A stretch of DNA of 20,181 nucleotides, taken from NCBI GenBank assembly GCA_041675325.1, contig JBAYUG010000064.1:1-20181 (forward strand), given 5' to 3'. Below are positions 6,363 to 15,489 of the stretch, piece by piece. The stretch is from CAIKZJ01 sp041675325. Its GTDB lineage: Bacteria; Bacteroidota; Ignavibacteria; Tepidaquicellales; Tepidaquicellaceae. Numbering within the stretch: the first letter of the stretch is position 1; every line of letters begins with the position of its first letter. The notes beneath the pieces were generated by a model. It was not told the DNA's origin. It saw only the letters and a program-made list of their open reading frames with translations, and ran no database searches. Made by a program: the position numbers and the translations under genes.

Positions 6363-8570
6363 ATGATTAGTTTCAGAAAGTTTACAAAAGATAATTATCA
6401 GAAAATAGTAAATTTTGAGAATATCAATCCATTCGAGATACTTGGTCCGCATTATTACAGTGAAAAGAAAGAACTTTTTGTTAACTGCTATTTCCCGAAT
6501 GCTGAGGAAGTAAGAATAATACCGGATGTGAAAACGAGGAAAGAGCAAGTGATGAAGGTGATTTCTGAAGCGGGATTTTTTCAGGCAAGTTTTAAAAATG
6601 TTAACGAGGCGTTTGACTATAAATTTCTTGTTAAGTATGCCGAAGGGTATCCGATGGTAATGGGTGATGCATACAGTTTCGATACTGACATCACGGATTT
6701 CGATTTGTATTTACTGGGCACGGGAAGTTTGCATAAGAGTTACGAAAATTTTGGTGCACGTGTGCGTGAAAAGCGCGGTGTGAATGGCGTGGAGTTTGTA
6801 GTCTGGGCACCGAGTGTTCAGGCGGTATGCGTAACGGGTAATTTCAATCAATGGGGTATAGGTAATTATCCTATGCACAACGTAAACGGCTCGGGAGTCT
6901 GGGCGCTATTCATACCCGGAATAGACGAGGGTGCGGTTTATAAGTACGGACTAAAACCATGGGAGGGTGATGTATTTTATAAGAGTGACCCTTATGCATT
7001 TCAGATGGAAGTTAGACCGAAAACGGGTTCTATAGTCTGCAGTATTGAAGGGTACAACTGGAGTGATAACGAATGGATGACAAAAAGAGAGGGATTTGAT
7101 TTTCAAAAAGAAGCAATATCTATATACGAATTGCATCCCGGAAGTTTTAAAAGGAATGAAGAAGGCGGTTTTTTAAACTACAAGGAATTAGCTGTTGAAG
7201 TTGTGAATTATGTTAAGGAAATGGGTTATACTCACATAGAGCTTATGCCTATTATGGAGCATCCGCTTGACCAGTCATGGGGATATCAGGTAATAAATTA
7301 TTTTGCACCGACGAGCAGGTTCGGTTCTGCGAAGGATTTCATGTGGTTTGTAGATTATTGTCATACTTCAGGAATAGGAGTATTACTCGACTGGGTACCC
7401 GCACACTTTCCAAGCGATAAACATGGGCTTGCGAGTTTTGACGGCTCGCAGCTGTATGCTTACAAAAGCTGGAAGAAGGGTTACCATATGGACTGGGGTA
7501 CATTCGTGTTTGATTACGGCAGGAATGAAGTAAGAAATTTTCTTATATCGAATGCGATATACTGGTTTGATAAGTATCATATTGACGGACTACGAGTTGA
7601 TGCTGTTGCTTCAATGCTGTATCTTGATTATTCAAGGAAAGAAGGAGAATGGGAACCTAATATTTACGGAGGAAGAGAGAATCTTGAAGCAATTGAATTC
7701 ATAAAAGAACTTAATGTAAAGGTGCACGAATACTTCAAGGGTGTTGTGATGATTGCGGAAGAAAGCACGGCATTTCCAGGAGTTACTCTTCCGGTATATC
7801 TTGGAGGACTTGGTTTTGATATGAAGTGGAACATGGGATGGATGAATGATATTCTCAAATATTTTTCACAAGACCCTGTACACAGGAAATATCATCACAA
7901 TCTTATCACATTTTCCATGTGGTATGCATTCAGCGAGAATTTTATACTTCCGATTTCTCATGATGAGGTGGTCCACGGCAAAAGGTCACTGTTTGATAAA
8001 ATGCCGGGTGATGCCTGGCAGAAGTTTGCAAACCTGAGACTCTTTTTTGCATTTATGTATGGTCATCCCGGAAAGAAGCTAAACTTTATGGGCAATGACA
8101 TAGCAATGTACAATGAGTGGAACTGCGACAGCAGTGTTGACTGGTTTCTTGCTGACTTTGACCTGCATAAGAAAGTTAACCTGCTCGTAAAAGACTTGAA
8201 TACTTTATATAAAAATTACAGATCTTTGAGTGATATAGATTTCAAGAATGAAGGATTTGAATGGCTGGATTTATCTGACTGGGAGAACTCAGTTATAGCA
8301 TTCATGAGGAAATCAAGAGACGGAAAACAGTTCGCAATGTTTACTTTTAATTTTACACCAGTTGTAAGAGAAAATTATGTGATTGGAGTTCCATTTGAAG
8401 GATATTACAGAGAAATTCTAAACACAGACGCGCTTGAATATGGAGGCAGCGGAGTCGGGAATGGCGGCGGAATGCACTCAGCAAAAGAAAGAAGATTTAA
8501 CTGGGAAAATTCTGTAAGAGTAAATTTACCGCCGCTTGGAGCGAATGTGTATGTTTATGAAAGGGACTAA
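6363..8570 (+). CDS. glgB: 1,4-alpha-glucan (glycogen) branching enzyme, GH13
   Basis: 735 residues, a normal length for GlgB. It cuts alpha-1,4 glucan chains and rejoins them as alpha-1,6 branches. An N-terminal part (1-115) leads to a CBM48-like domain (about 130-225, VEFVVWAPSVQAVCVTGNFN), then the GH13 barrel opens with AISIYELHPGSF (251-262) and GYTHIELMPIMEHPLDQSWG. Catalytic residues by motif are D413 (GLRVDAVASML), E466 (MIAEEST) and D534 (SHDEVVHGK). The D-E and D-D spacings (53 and 121) equal those of E. coli D405/E458/D526. A C-terminal beta domain (about 625-735) closes the protein. It opens a plus-strand operon with a GH57 gene and malQ; the GH57 start follows this stop by 3 nt in the same frame. 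No glgA, glgC or glgP is in the window. Confidence 0.97.
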   Translation: MISFRKFTKDNYQKIVNFENINPFEILGPHYYSEKKELFVNCYFPNAEEVRIIPDVKTRKEQVMKVISEAGFFQASFKNVNEAFDYKFLVKYAEGYPMVMGDAYSFDTDITDFDLYLLGTGSLHKSYENFGARVREKRGVNGVEFVVWAPSVQAVCVTGNFNQWGIGNYPMHNVNGSGVWALFIPGIDEGAVYKYGLKPWEGDVFYKSDPYAFQMEVRPKTGSIVCSIEGYNWSDNEWMTKREGFDFQKEAISIYELHPGSFKRNEEGGFLNYKELAVEVVNYVKEMGYTHIELMPIMEHPLDQSWGYQVINYFAPTSRFGSAKDFMWFVDYCHTSGIGVLLDWVPAHFPSDKHGLASFDGSQLYAYKSWKKGYHMDWGTFVFDYGRNEVRNFLISNAIYWFDKYHIDGLRVDAVASMLYLDYSRKEGEWEPNIYGGRENLEAIEFIKELNVKVHEYFKGVVMIAEESTAFPGVTLPVYLGGLGFDMKWNMGWMNDILKYFSQDPVHRKYHHNLITFSMWYAFSENFILPISHDEVVHGKRSLFDKMPGDAWQKFANLRLFFAFMYGHPGKKLNFMGNDIAMYNEWNCDSSVDWFLADFDLHKKVNLLVKDLNTLYKNYRSLSDIDFKNEGFEWLDLSDWENSVIAFMRKSRDGKQFAMFTFNFTPVVRENYVIGVPFEGYYREILNTDALEYGGSGVGNGGGMHSAKERRFNWENSVRVNLPPLGANVYVYERD

Positions 8571-8573
8571 ATA

Positions 8574-10076
8574 TTGAAACTACATCTTTGCATACACGGG
8601 CACTTTTATCAGCCTCCGAGAGAAAATCCATGGACGAATATAATAGAGCAGCAACCCTCGGCATCACCTTTTCATAACTGGAATGAAAGAATATTTCAGG
8701 AATGCTACAAACCAAACACTGAGGCTGTAATTGTAGACGATAAGGGAAAAGTATTAAAACGAATTAATAATTATGAATACCTGAATTTTAATTTCGGATC
8801 GACTTTACTTACATGGATTGAAGAAAAACATAAGGACACTTACAACAAAATCTTAGAAGCCGACAGAAAAAGCATAGCAACACATAACGGTCACGGAAAC
8901 GCAATAGCGCAGGTTTACAATCATATAATACTTCCTCTTGCTAACAAGAGAGACAAAACGACTCAGGTGAAATGGGGGGTAAAGGATTTTGAGTACAGAT
9001 TCGGCAGGAAACCCGAAGGGATGTGGCTTTCGGAGACTGCCTGCAACAATGCAACGATGGAAGTACTGATAGAAGAAGGAATAAAGTTTACGATACTTGA
9101 CCCATCTCAGGCAGAAAAGGTAAGGAAGATTGGGACATCAAACTGGGAAGATGTTCTCGGAAGCAGAATCAACACTAAGATTCCATACAGATATTTTTCA
9201 AGAAAGCAGTTCGGCTACATTGATGTATTTTTCTACGACGGTGCACTTTCCAAAGGTCTCGCATTTGATGATGTAGTTTATGATTCGAAAAGACTAATGG
9301 AAAAAATTGACTCTGCAAAGATAAATAATTTTAAAGACGACCAGCTTATATCGATGGCTGTTGACGGAGAGACATTTGGGCATCACAAACATTTTACCGA
9401 AAGGACAATAGCGTTTTTGCTTTCTGAATACGCCGAAACAAACGGGTACAAAGTAGTAAACTACGGGGAGTATCTCGCACTTCATGAACCCGAGTACGAA
9501 GTTATGCTCAATGAAGGAAACAGAGGCGAGGGTACTTCCTGGAGCTGCATACACGGTGTAGGAAGATGGAAGAAGAATTGCGGGTGCCAAACGGGCGGAC
9601 ATGAGAGCTGGAATCAAAGATGGAGAAGGCATTTAAGAAATGCTTTCAATCAACTTAACGGCAAACTGGGAATATTATACGAGATGGAAGGAAAGAAATA
9701 TTTCAAGAATGTATGGAGTGCACGGAATGATTATATTGATTTAATTTTAGAAGGAGATAGAAAAGAGTTTTTTGCGGAACATTCAGTAAAGAAATTAAGC
9801 AAAACAGACACTGAGAAAGCGATTGAATTGCTTGAGATGCAAAGATATGCAATGCTGATGTTTACGAGCTGCGGATGGTTTTTTTCAGATATATCAGGAA
9901 TAGAATCAATAAAAGTACTTGAATTTGCAAAACGTGCAATAGAGATAGGCGAGAAAATTTCTGGTATTTCATTGCATGATGAATTCCTCGATGAGCTCGA
10001 AAAAGCAAAGAGTAACAGGCTTGAATGCAAAAACGGTAAAGAAATATATTTGAAAATAGGAACCGAGATTAAATGA
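8574..10076 (+). CDS. GH57 family glycoside hydrolase with DUF3536-like C-terminus
   Basis: 500 residues from a TTG at 8574; the protein begins MKLHLCIHGHFYQPPRENPW, the usual N-terminus of this family, so TTG is the right start. GH57 regions are visible: HFYQP (10-14), THNGHGN (103-109), GMWLSETA (149-156, nucleophile probably E154) and SMAVDGETFGHH (260-271, acid probably D264). The C-terminal part (about 325-500) carries WSCIHGVGRWKKNCGC and ESWNQRWRRHLRNA, the conserved block I associate with DUF3536. GH57 enzymes act on alpha-glucans (amylase, 4-alpha-glucanotransferase or branching types); which activity applies cannot be read here. Lying between glgB and malQ, it most likely processes glycogen or maltodextrin in the cytoplasm, since no signal peptide is present. 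Its TGA overlaps the malQ ATG by 4 nt (ATGA). Confidence 0.9.
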   Translation: MKLHLCIHGHFYQPPRENPWTNIIEQQPSASPFHNWNERIFQECYKPNTEAVIVDDKGKVLKRINNYEYLNFNFGSTLLTWIEEKHKDTYNKILEADRKSIATHNGHGNAIAQVYNHIILPLANKRDKTTQVKWGVKDFEYRFGRKPEGMWLSETACNNATMEVLIEEGIKFTILDPSQAEKVRKIGTSNWEDVLGSRINTKIPYRYFSRKQFGYIDVFFYDGALSKGLAFDDVVYDSKRLMEKIDSAKINNFKDDQLISMAVDGETFGHHKHFTERTIAFLLSEYAETNGYKVVNYGEYLALHEPEYEVMLNEGNRGEGTSWSCIHGVGRWKKNCGCQTGGHESWNQRWRRHLRNAFNQLNGKLGILYEMEGKKYFKNVWSARNDYIDLILEGDRKEFFAEHSVKKLSKTDTEKAIELLEMQRYAMLMFTSCGWFFSDISGIESIKVLEFAKRAIEIGEKISGISLHDEFLDELEKAKSNRLECKNGKEIYLKIGTEIK

Positions 10077-11917
10077 TAGATTATAGTTTTTTAAAAGAAA
10101 GCAAGGCTGCTTATAAATGGGAGAAAATTGGATTTAGAAAAAGGGCAGGAGTTGCGGTTCCGCTATTTTCGGTAAAATCGAAGAGAAGTATAGGGATTGG
10201 CGAGATACCAGATATAAAATTAATTGTGCAGTGGTGTAATCAAACAGGCAATACCATACTTCAGTTGTTGCCGCTCAATGATACGGGTTACGACTTTGCC
10301 CCTTACAATTGTGTATCCTCATTTGCAATTGACCCAATGTATCTATCTTTGCAATCACTTAAGGAAGTTAACATTGTTCCTTTCAAAAAAGACATAAGAG
10401 AGCTCAGGAAAAAATTCAGCAATACAAACAACAAAGTTGAATATGCAATCAAGCAGAATAAAGTAGAGATTCTCTGGCGAATTTACAAACGTTCCTACAC
10501 AAACGGAATCAGAAAGTTTGATAATTTTATTGACGATAATAAATACTGGCTTATAGATTATGCAATATACAAGGTACTGAAACATATTAACGGTAACGAA
10601 TCTTGGGAAAACTGGACAGAACAATTCAAGGAAAAAGATGAAAACTGTATAAAGACTTTTGAGAGTAAGAACTTTGAGAAGATAAGGTTTCATTGCTGGG
10701 TACAGTGGCAATTGTACGAACAGTTGAAAGGAGCGAAGAAATATGCGTCAGAAAAGGGCGTTTATATAATGGGCGATATACCTTTTCTAGTAAGCCGCGA
10801 TAGCTGTGATGTATGGTCGAAAAGATATTACTTTGAGCTGAGCCTACAATCAGGTGCTCCTCCAGATATGTATTTCGCTAACGGACAAAGATGGGGTATG
10901 CCGCCTTACAACCTAGCAGCTTTAGAAATTGATGACCATAAATATTTCACGGATAAATTACGATATGCGGAAAACTTTTACGATATGTACCGAATTGACC
11001 ATTTCGTAGGGTTTTTCAGAGTATGGACAATTGATAAAAAGGAACCTGAAGAAACAGGGGGATTAAACGGCAAGTTTTTACCAGAAGATTCAAGTGTATG
11101 GGAAGAGACGGGAAAGAAAATTCTTGATTCGATAATAATCAAATCAAATCTTTTGCCATGTGCAGAAGACCTCGGAACAGTACCGGATTGTTCTGCCCGT
11201 GTTCTCTGGGAATATGGAATACCCGGAATGGATGTACAGAGATGGATAAAGGATGCGAATGATTTTATTCCTAAAGAGAAATTCCGTTGGCTGACAGCAG
11301 CAACTGTTTCAACACATGACTCTTCATCATTAATAGAATGGTGGCATAATGAAGCAGGTACAATTGACGGATTACTTTTTGAAAGACTGCTAATGAATAA
11401 GGGGTTTAACTCTGAACAAATTAAGGAAGCAAAAGCCAAGTTGTTTGACCTTGAGAATTCACACTACAACAGGTTAAACTGGAAGCAGGAAATTGATTCA
11501 AGAGAAAAGTTTCTGGAGATTCTCGGATTACCGCTTGAAAACAACTGGGATATGGCTATTCTTTATGATGAAAGTTTTGGCGAGAAAGTGAAATTTATTA
11601 AAAGAGTTTTTAGCACTCAAGAGGAAATTAATTTATTTAAAGAAAACGGAAAAGTTACAACAGAATTCATTAGTAAAATACTCGATTTCGTTTGTGGAAC
11701 AGATTCAATATTCTGTATTCAGTTAATGCAAGAATATTTATCACTTGATGAAAACTTTTTAAGAATAAATGAAGAAAGGTCTTTCAGGATAAACTTTCCC
11801 GGAGTTGTAAATGACGAGAACTGGACAGCGGTGCTTCCGTTTAATCTTGAAAAGATATGTAAATTAAGTATAAACAAAGAGATTTACAGAATGAATTCAC
11901 AATTCAACCGAGTTTAA
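10073..11917 (+). CDS. malQ: 4-alpha-glucanotransferase (amylomaltase), GH77
   Basis: 614 residues. The enzyme moves glucan segments between maltodextrins and frees glucose; it works with glycogen branching and degradation. GH77 landmarks are GNTILQLLPLNDTGYDFAPY (59-78), MGDIPFLVSRDSCDVW (233-248), SGAPPDMYFANGQRWGMPPY (260-279) and the catalytic set D309 (YRIDHFVGFFRVW), E365 (CAEDLG) and D416 (VSTHDSSSL). The length lies between bacterial-type amylomaltase (about 500) and starch-binding DPE2-like forms; the extra sequence includes a helical insert at about 115-205 with KVEYAIKQNK and NESWENWTEQF. The start overlaps the GH57 stop by 4 nt, which suggests translational coupling. Its TAA (11915-11917) is immediately followed by the in-frame TTG start of queA. 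Confidence 0.95.
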   Translation: MIDYSFLKESKAAYKWEKIGFRKRAGVAVPLFSVKSKRSIGIGEIPDIKLIVQWCNQTGNTILQLLPLNDTGYDFAPYNCVSSFAIDPMYLSLQSLKEVNIVPFKKDIRELRKKFSNTNNKVEYAIKQNKVEILWRIYKRSYTNGIRKFDNFIDDNKYWLIDYAIYKVLKHINGNESWENWTEQFKEKDENCIKTFESKNFEKIRFHCWVQWQLYEQLKGAKKYASEKGVYIMGDIPFLVSRDSCDVWSKRYYFELSLQSGAPPDMYFANGQRWGMPPYNLAALEIDDHKYFTDKLRYAENFYDMYRIDHFVGFFRVWTIDKKEPEETGGLNGKFLPEDSSVWEETGKKILDSIIIKSNLLPCAEDLGTVPDCSARVLWEYGIPGMDVQRWIKDANDFIPKEKFRWLTAATVSTHDSSSLIEWWHNEAGTIDGLLFERLLMNKGFNSEQIKEAKAKLFDLENSHYNRLNWKQEIDSREKFLEILGLPLENNWDMAILYDESFGEKVKFIKRVFSTQEEINLFKENGKVTTEFISKILDFVCGTDSIFCIQLMQEYLSLDENFLRINEERSFRINFPGVVNDENWTAVLPFNLEKICKLSINKEIYRMNSQFNRV

Positions 11918-13129
11918 TTGAACAATAGAATAAATATTGAAGAATACAATTATGAACTTCTGGAAGACAGGATAGCTCAAAAACCTTTACCGAACAGATC
12001 ATCATCAAAACTTTTAGTTTATGATAAAGGAATAATATCTGAAAAAACTTTCAGGGATATTAATGAATGTATACCGGAAGACTCCTTTCTGATATTCAAC
12101 GACACAAAGGTAATAAATGCGAGGATTTTCTTTAGAAAGGAAACCGGGGCAAAGATAGAGATATTCTGTTTAGAGCCTATCGGTAAGAGTATTGAGAAAG
12201 CATTCGAATGCACTGATAAATCAGATTGGAATTGCATGGTCGGCAATGCCAGCAAGTGGCGAGATGAAATACTCGCAAAAAATTTCACGGTTGATAACAC
12301 AACTATGAAACTTTTTGCAGAAAAGACCGGGGTAAGTGAAGAGGGTTTCAGCATAAAGTTCTACTGGGAGGGAGGATTTAGCTTTTCCGAAGTAATGAGC
12401 AATGCAGGTACTACTCCCCTTCCGCCGTACATTAAAAGAAAAGCTGAAATATCAGATGAAGAAAGATATCAAACAGTTTTTGCGGATACAGAAGGCTCAG
12501 TAGCAGCTCCGACTGCAGGTCTGCACTTTACAAGAGAGATACTGACAAGCCTAAATAATAGAAACATCTTATACGATTTTATAACATTGAACGTTGGCGC
12601 AGGAACATTCAAACCGATGAAAACAAATGACGTATATGAACACAGAATGCACAGAGAAATTTTTACTGTACGAAAGAGTTTTCTCGAGAATCTGCTGAAG
12701 TGTATCCATAAAAAGAAAACAGCAATAGGGACGACGAGTGTAAGAACGCTTGAAAGTTTATACTGGCTCGGTGTTTTAGCTGAGAGAACTGAAAAGGATG
12801 AGTTTGCGATAGAACAATGGGAAGTTTATGATTATATGAACAAGGAATTACCGGAACCTGAACGGGCAATTAAAAATCTTTTAGCCCTGCTTGAAAAAAG
12901 AGGAACTGATATATTAGAAGGTAGTACGAGTCTTATGATAATACCAGGATATAAATTTAAACTTGTTGATATACTTGTAACTAATTTTCATTTACCGTCG
13001 TCAACTTTAATTTTACTTGTTTCAGCGTTTACGGGGTCAGACTGGAAAAAGATTTATGATTATGCATTAAAAAATGATTTCAGATTTTTAAGTTACGGAG
13101 ATTCATCAATAATAATACCACAGACTTGA
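11918..13129 (+). CDS. queA: S-adenosylmethionine:tRNA ribosyltransferase-isomerase
   Basis: 403 residues. QueA transfers and isomerises the ribosyl part of AdoMet onto 7-aminomethyl-7-deazaguanine in tRNA, making epoxyqueuosine at the wobble position of GUN-anticodon tRNAs. Motifs are LIFNDTKVINARI (58-70), TTPLPPYIKR (165-174), ERYQTVFADTEGSVAAPTAG (182-201), LHFT, LNVGAGTFKPM (224-234), GTTSVRTLES (271-280) and VTNFHLPSSTLILLVSAF (354-371). It is longer than E. coli QueA (about 356) because of a 45-50 residue insert (about 282-332, YWLGVLAERTEKDEF...) between the TTSVR motif and the PGYKFK strand; I recall this form from Bacteroidota. The TTG start at 11918 follows the malQ TAA with no gap and in the same frame. 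No later in-frame ATG keeps the conserved N-terminus (YNYELLEDRIAQKP), so TTG is preferred. Confidence 0.94.
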   Translation: MNNRINIEEYNYELLEDRIAQKPLPNRSSSKLLVYDKGIISEKTFRDINECIPEDSFLIFNDTKVINARIFFRKETGAKIEIFCLEPIGKSIEKAFECTDKSDWNCMVGNASKWRDEILAKNFTVDNTTMKLFAEKTGVSEEGFSIKFYWEGGFSFSEVMSNAGTTPLPPYIKRKAEISDEERYQTVFADTEGSVAAPTAGLHFTREILTSLNNRNILYDFITLNVGAGTFKPMKTNDVYEHRMHREIFTVRKSFLENLLKCIHKKKTAIGTTSVRTLESLYWLGVLAERTEKDEFAIEQWEVYDYMNKELPEPERAIKNLLALLEKRGTDILEGSTSLMIIPGYKFKLVDILVTNFHLPSSTLILLVSAFTGSDWKKIYDYALKNDFRFLSYGDSSIIIPQT

Positions 13130-13131
13130 TT

Positions 13132-14085
13132 ATGAAAACTTTTAGTAAACTGCATTACTCTATATTACCTACTCCGCTGCATAAACTTGAAAATCTTTCA
13201 AAAAGATTTAAGACGGATATATACTGCAAAAGGGATGACCTGACAGGATTTGCGTTCGGAGGAAACAAGACCAGAAAACTTGATTACCTCATATATGAAG
13301 CCATTCAGAACGAAGCAGATACAATAATTGCAGTCGGTGCTTACCAATCTAACTTCTGCAGAATTGCCTCGGCATACGGTGCCGCAACAGGTCTTGAGGT
13401 ATGGCTTGTGTTAGGTGGTATAAAACCGGAAAAGACAACAGGGAATTTACTGCTTGACAATCTTTTCGGAGCTAAAATACATGATGTAGATTCTTTTAAT
13501 TGGGATGACTGGGAAAAGGAAGCTGGGGAACTGAAGAAAGCACTCGAAGACCAGGGTAAAAAGGTTTATCAAATGCCCATAGGGGGTTCGACAAGAACAG
13601 GAGCACTTGGCTACATAGACTGCATGAAAGAAATCAAGGAGTTTTCGGATAAAGATAATACATATTTTAGAATCATATTTCATGCAACGGGTTCAGCGGG
13701 TACACAAGCGGGTCTTGTTGTGGGTAAAAGTATTACAGGGTATGATACCATAATAAACGGATTTGCTATTACAAAAAATGCAAAACAAATAACTGACGAG
13801 GTTGAAGCATTATGCAATGAGACGGCCTGGAAGATTGAAAAGGGATTTAAAAAGGAAGATATCGTTGTCGATGACGGATATATTGGAGAATCTTATGGTG
13901 CAGTGACGAGGGAAGCTAATGAAGCGATATCGTTATTTGCACGCGAAGAAGGAATACTTCTTGACGGAGTTTATTCGGGTAAAGCTGCCGCAGGAATGAT
14001 AGATTACATAAGAAAAGGAAAATTTAATACCGAGGATAATTTGCTTTTTATACATACGGGCGGCAATATACAGCTTTTTAAATAA
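13132..14085 (+). CDS. PLP-dependent D-cysteine desulfhydrase-like enzyme (ACC deaminase family)
   Basis: 317 residues from the ATG at 13132, 2 nt after the queA stop; a TTG at 13126 overlapping that stop is also possible but adds only two residues. Numbering here is from the ATG. The PLP lysine is K46 (GFAFGGNKTRKL). Other family motifs are GAYQSNFCRIASAYGAATGL (69-88), MPIGGSTRTGALGY (148-161) and the phosphate loop ATGSAGTQAGL (185-195). The enzyme would break D-cysteine to pyruvate, H2S and ammonia. The two positions reported to separate the activities read Ser (VYSGK, S282) and Thr (HTGG, T309), the D-cysteine desulfhydrase state; ACC deaminases have Glu and Leu there. So D-cysteine desulfhydrase is favoured over ACC deaminase, though other D-amino acids remain possible. 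Its position at the end of the glycogen/queA transcript gives no functional clue. Confidence 0.85.
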   Translation: MKTFSKLHYSILPTPLHKLENLSKRFKTDIYCKRDDLTGFAFGGNKTRKLDYLIYEAIQNEADTIIAVGAYQSNFCRIASAYGAATGLEVWLVLGGIKPEKTTGNLLLDNLFGAKIHDVDSFNWDDWEKEAGELKKALEDQGKKVYQMPIGGSTRTGALGYIDCMKEIKEFSDKDNTYFRIIFHATGSAGTQAGLVVGKSITGYDTIINGFAITKNAKQITDEVEALCNETAWKIEKGFKKEDIVVDDGYIGESYGAVTREANEAISLFAREEGILLDGVYSGKAAAGMIDYIRKGKFNTEDNLLFIHTGGNIQLFK

Positions 14086-14162
14086 TCTATACATAAAAAG
14101 AATTCAATACACGGATTATATTGATATATTTTATTTAATAAATAAAGTAATTATATTACTGA

Positions 14163-14687
14163 ATGGATATAGTATTTAGTCAAAAACCATCACCCGAGGA
14201 ATATCCGGGACATTATACGCATTATGTTGACCTTGTTCCAGAAGGGCATATACTTGAGACTTTTGAGAAACAATCATCGATAACGCATGAATTTTTATCG
14301 AATATTCCTGAGGAACTCGGCGACCATACATACGCATTCGGTAAATGGACGATTAAAGATATAATAGGACATCTTTCTGACACAGAAAGGATATTCAGTT
14401 CAAGAGCACTACGGATAGCCAGAGGTGATACACAGCCATTGCCGGGTTTTGAACAGGATGATTACGTAAAGAACGCTAACTTTTTCAACAGAACATTGAA
14501 AGACATTGTTGATGAAAGACTTTTGCTAAGGGCAGCAAACATAAAACTTTTCAGAAGTTTTGACAAACTGACTATGATGGAAAAGGGAATAGCAAACGAC
14601 AATGAGATTACAGTAAGAGCAATAATTTATTTACTGACGGGACATGAAATATATCATATAAATTTTTTAAAGGAAAATTATCTGTAG
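14163..14687 (+). CDS. DinB-family four-helix metalloprotein
   Basis: 174 residues, soluble. The DinB/YfiT fold signature is the metal triad H70 (IIGHLSDTERIF), H161 and H165 (LTGHEIYHINFL), with KWTIKDIIGHLSDTE as the usual first-helix motif. Members bind a divalent metal; known relatives include thiol-dependent S-transferases (bacillithiol or mycothiol S-transferases) and damage-inducible DinB of Bacillus. The substrate cannot be told here. The gene stands 77 nt after the desulfhydrase-like gene and 40 nt before the TPR lipoprotein, with no clear promoter seen in the gap, so it may be co-transcribed or separate. Confidence 0.85.
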   Translation: MDIVFSQKPSPEEYPGHYTHYVDLVPEGHILETFEKQSSITHEFLSNIPEELGDHTYAFGKWTIKDIIGHLSDTERIFSSRALRIARGDTQPLPGFEQDDYVKNANFFNRTLKDIVDERLLLRAANIKLFRSFDKLTMMEKGIANDNEITVRAIIYLLTGHEIYHINFLKENYL

Positions 14688-14727
14688 TTTACAATAATAA
14701 AGAAATTACAAATTTAAAGGGGAAAAA

Positions 14728-15486
14728 ATGCCAAACATATCAAAGGCTTTATTACTGGGGATAGTAATTACTACAATCATGCTGACAGTTTATTCTTGCA
14801 GCAAGAAAAAGCAATCTGAAAATATAGTTAAGGACAAACAAGAAATAGACGTAAGAAGACCGGCAAACGACAGCACGGACATTTACGGCAAAGGATATTT
14901 TGATTACAGAGACACGATTGAAAGCTTCCATATGGGATATTCGATACCTAGGGACAGTGCTTACAAAGTACAGAACCTGAAAGCCTTTGAAGATTTAAAC
15001 CTGCTTATAGCTGCTGACAGTATGAATCCCGGACCGTACCTTGACAGAGCAAACCATTTGCAGAATATACACAAATACAGAGAAGCCATTAAAGACTACG
15101 ACAGGTATATCCAGTTAAATCCTTACAACCACTCTGCGTACCAGAACAGAGGAACAGCATATGAGAGGTTGAAACAATACAACAGAGCAATATGGGATTA
15201 TCAAATGGTTTTATTCCTGAAACCCGACGATACAATAGCTAATTTTAACAAGGGTGTTGTTTATGATGTATTAAACGAAACCTGGCAGGCTATCAAGGAA
15301 TATGATACTGTAGTTGTAAAAGACCCGAAACTCGCAAAAGCATACTACAACAGAGGAGCTGCTTTTGAGAGAGTTGAGAAATATGACGAGGCAATAGAAG
15401 ATTTCATAAAGGCAACACAGTTAAACCCGCAATACAAAGAAGAACTTGATAAAAAGATTGATTACCTGAATTATACTTATAGATAG
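14728..15486 (+). CDS. TPR-repeat lipoprotein
   Basis: 252 residues. The N-terminus MPNISKALLLGIVITTIML ends in a lipobox-like VYSC with C24 as the lipidation site, followed by a charged linker (KKKQSENIVKDKQE). Four TPR units of 34 residues run from about 102 to 237, each with the usual small and aromatic positions (PYLDRANHLQNIHKYREAIK; AYQNRGTAYERLKQYNRAI; ANFNKGVVYDVL; AYYNRGAAFERVEKYDEAI). It should sit in the periplasm or on the outer membrane as a protein-binding scaffold. A strong purine run (AAAGGGGAAAAA) precedes the ATG as ribosome site. The gene converges with the 135-residue membrane protein, the two stops lying 3 nt apart. The specific partner is unknown. Confidence 0.85.
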   Translation: MPNISKALLLGIVITTIMLTVYSCSKKKQSENIVKDKQEIDVRRPANDSTDIYGKGYFDYRDTIESFHMGYSIPRDSAYKVQNLKAFEDLNLLIAADSMNPGPYLDRANHLQNIHKYREAIKDYDRYIQLNPYNHSAYQNRGTAYERLKQYNRAIWDYQMVLFLKPDDTIANFNKGVVYDVLNETWQAIKEYDTVVVKDPKLAKAYYNRGAAFERVEKYDEAIEDFIKATQLNPQYKEELDKKIDYLNYTYR

Positions 15487-15489
15487 GAA

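Noticed and set aside
10978..11439. 153-codon minus-strand frame inside malQ
   Set aside because: Antisense shadow of the GH77 catalytic region; Ser-rich with no family motif.
13126..13131. TTG start for the desulfhydrase-like gene, overlapping the queA stop
   Set aside because: The ATG two codons later (13132) gives the same protein without a rare start; no conserved residues are lost.
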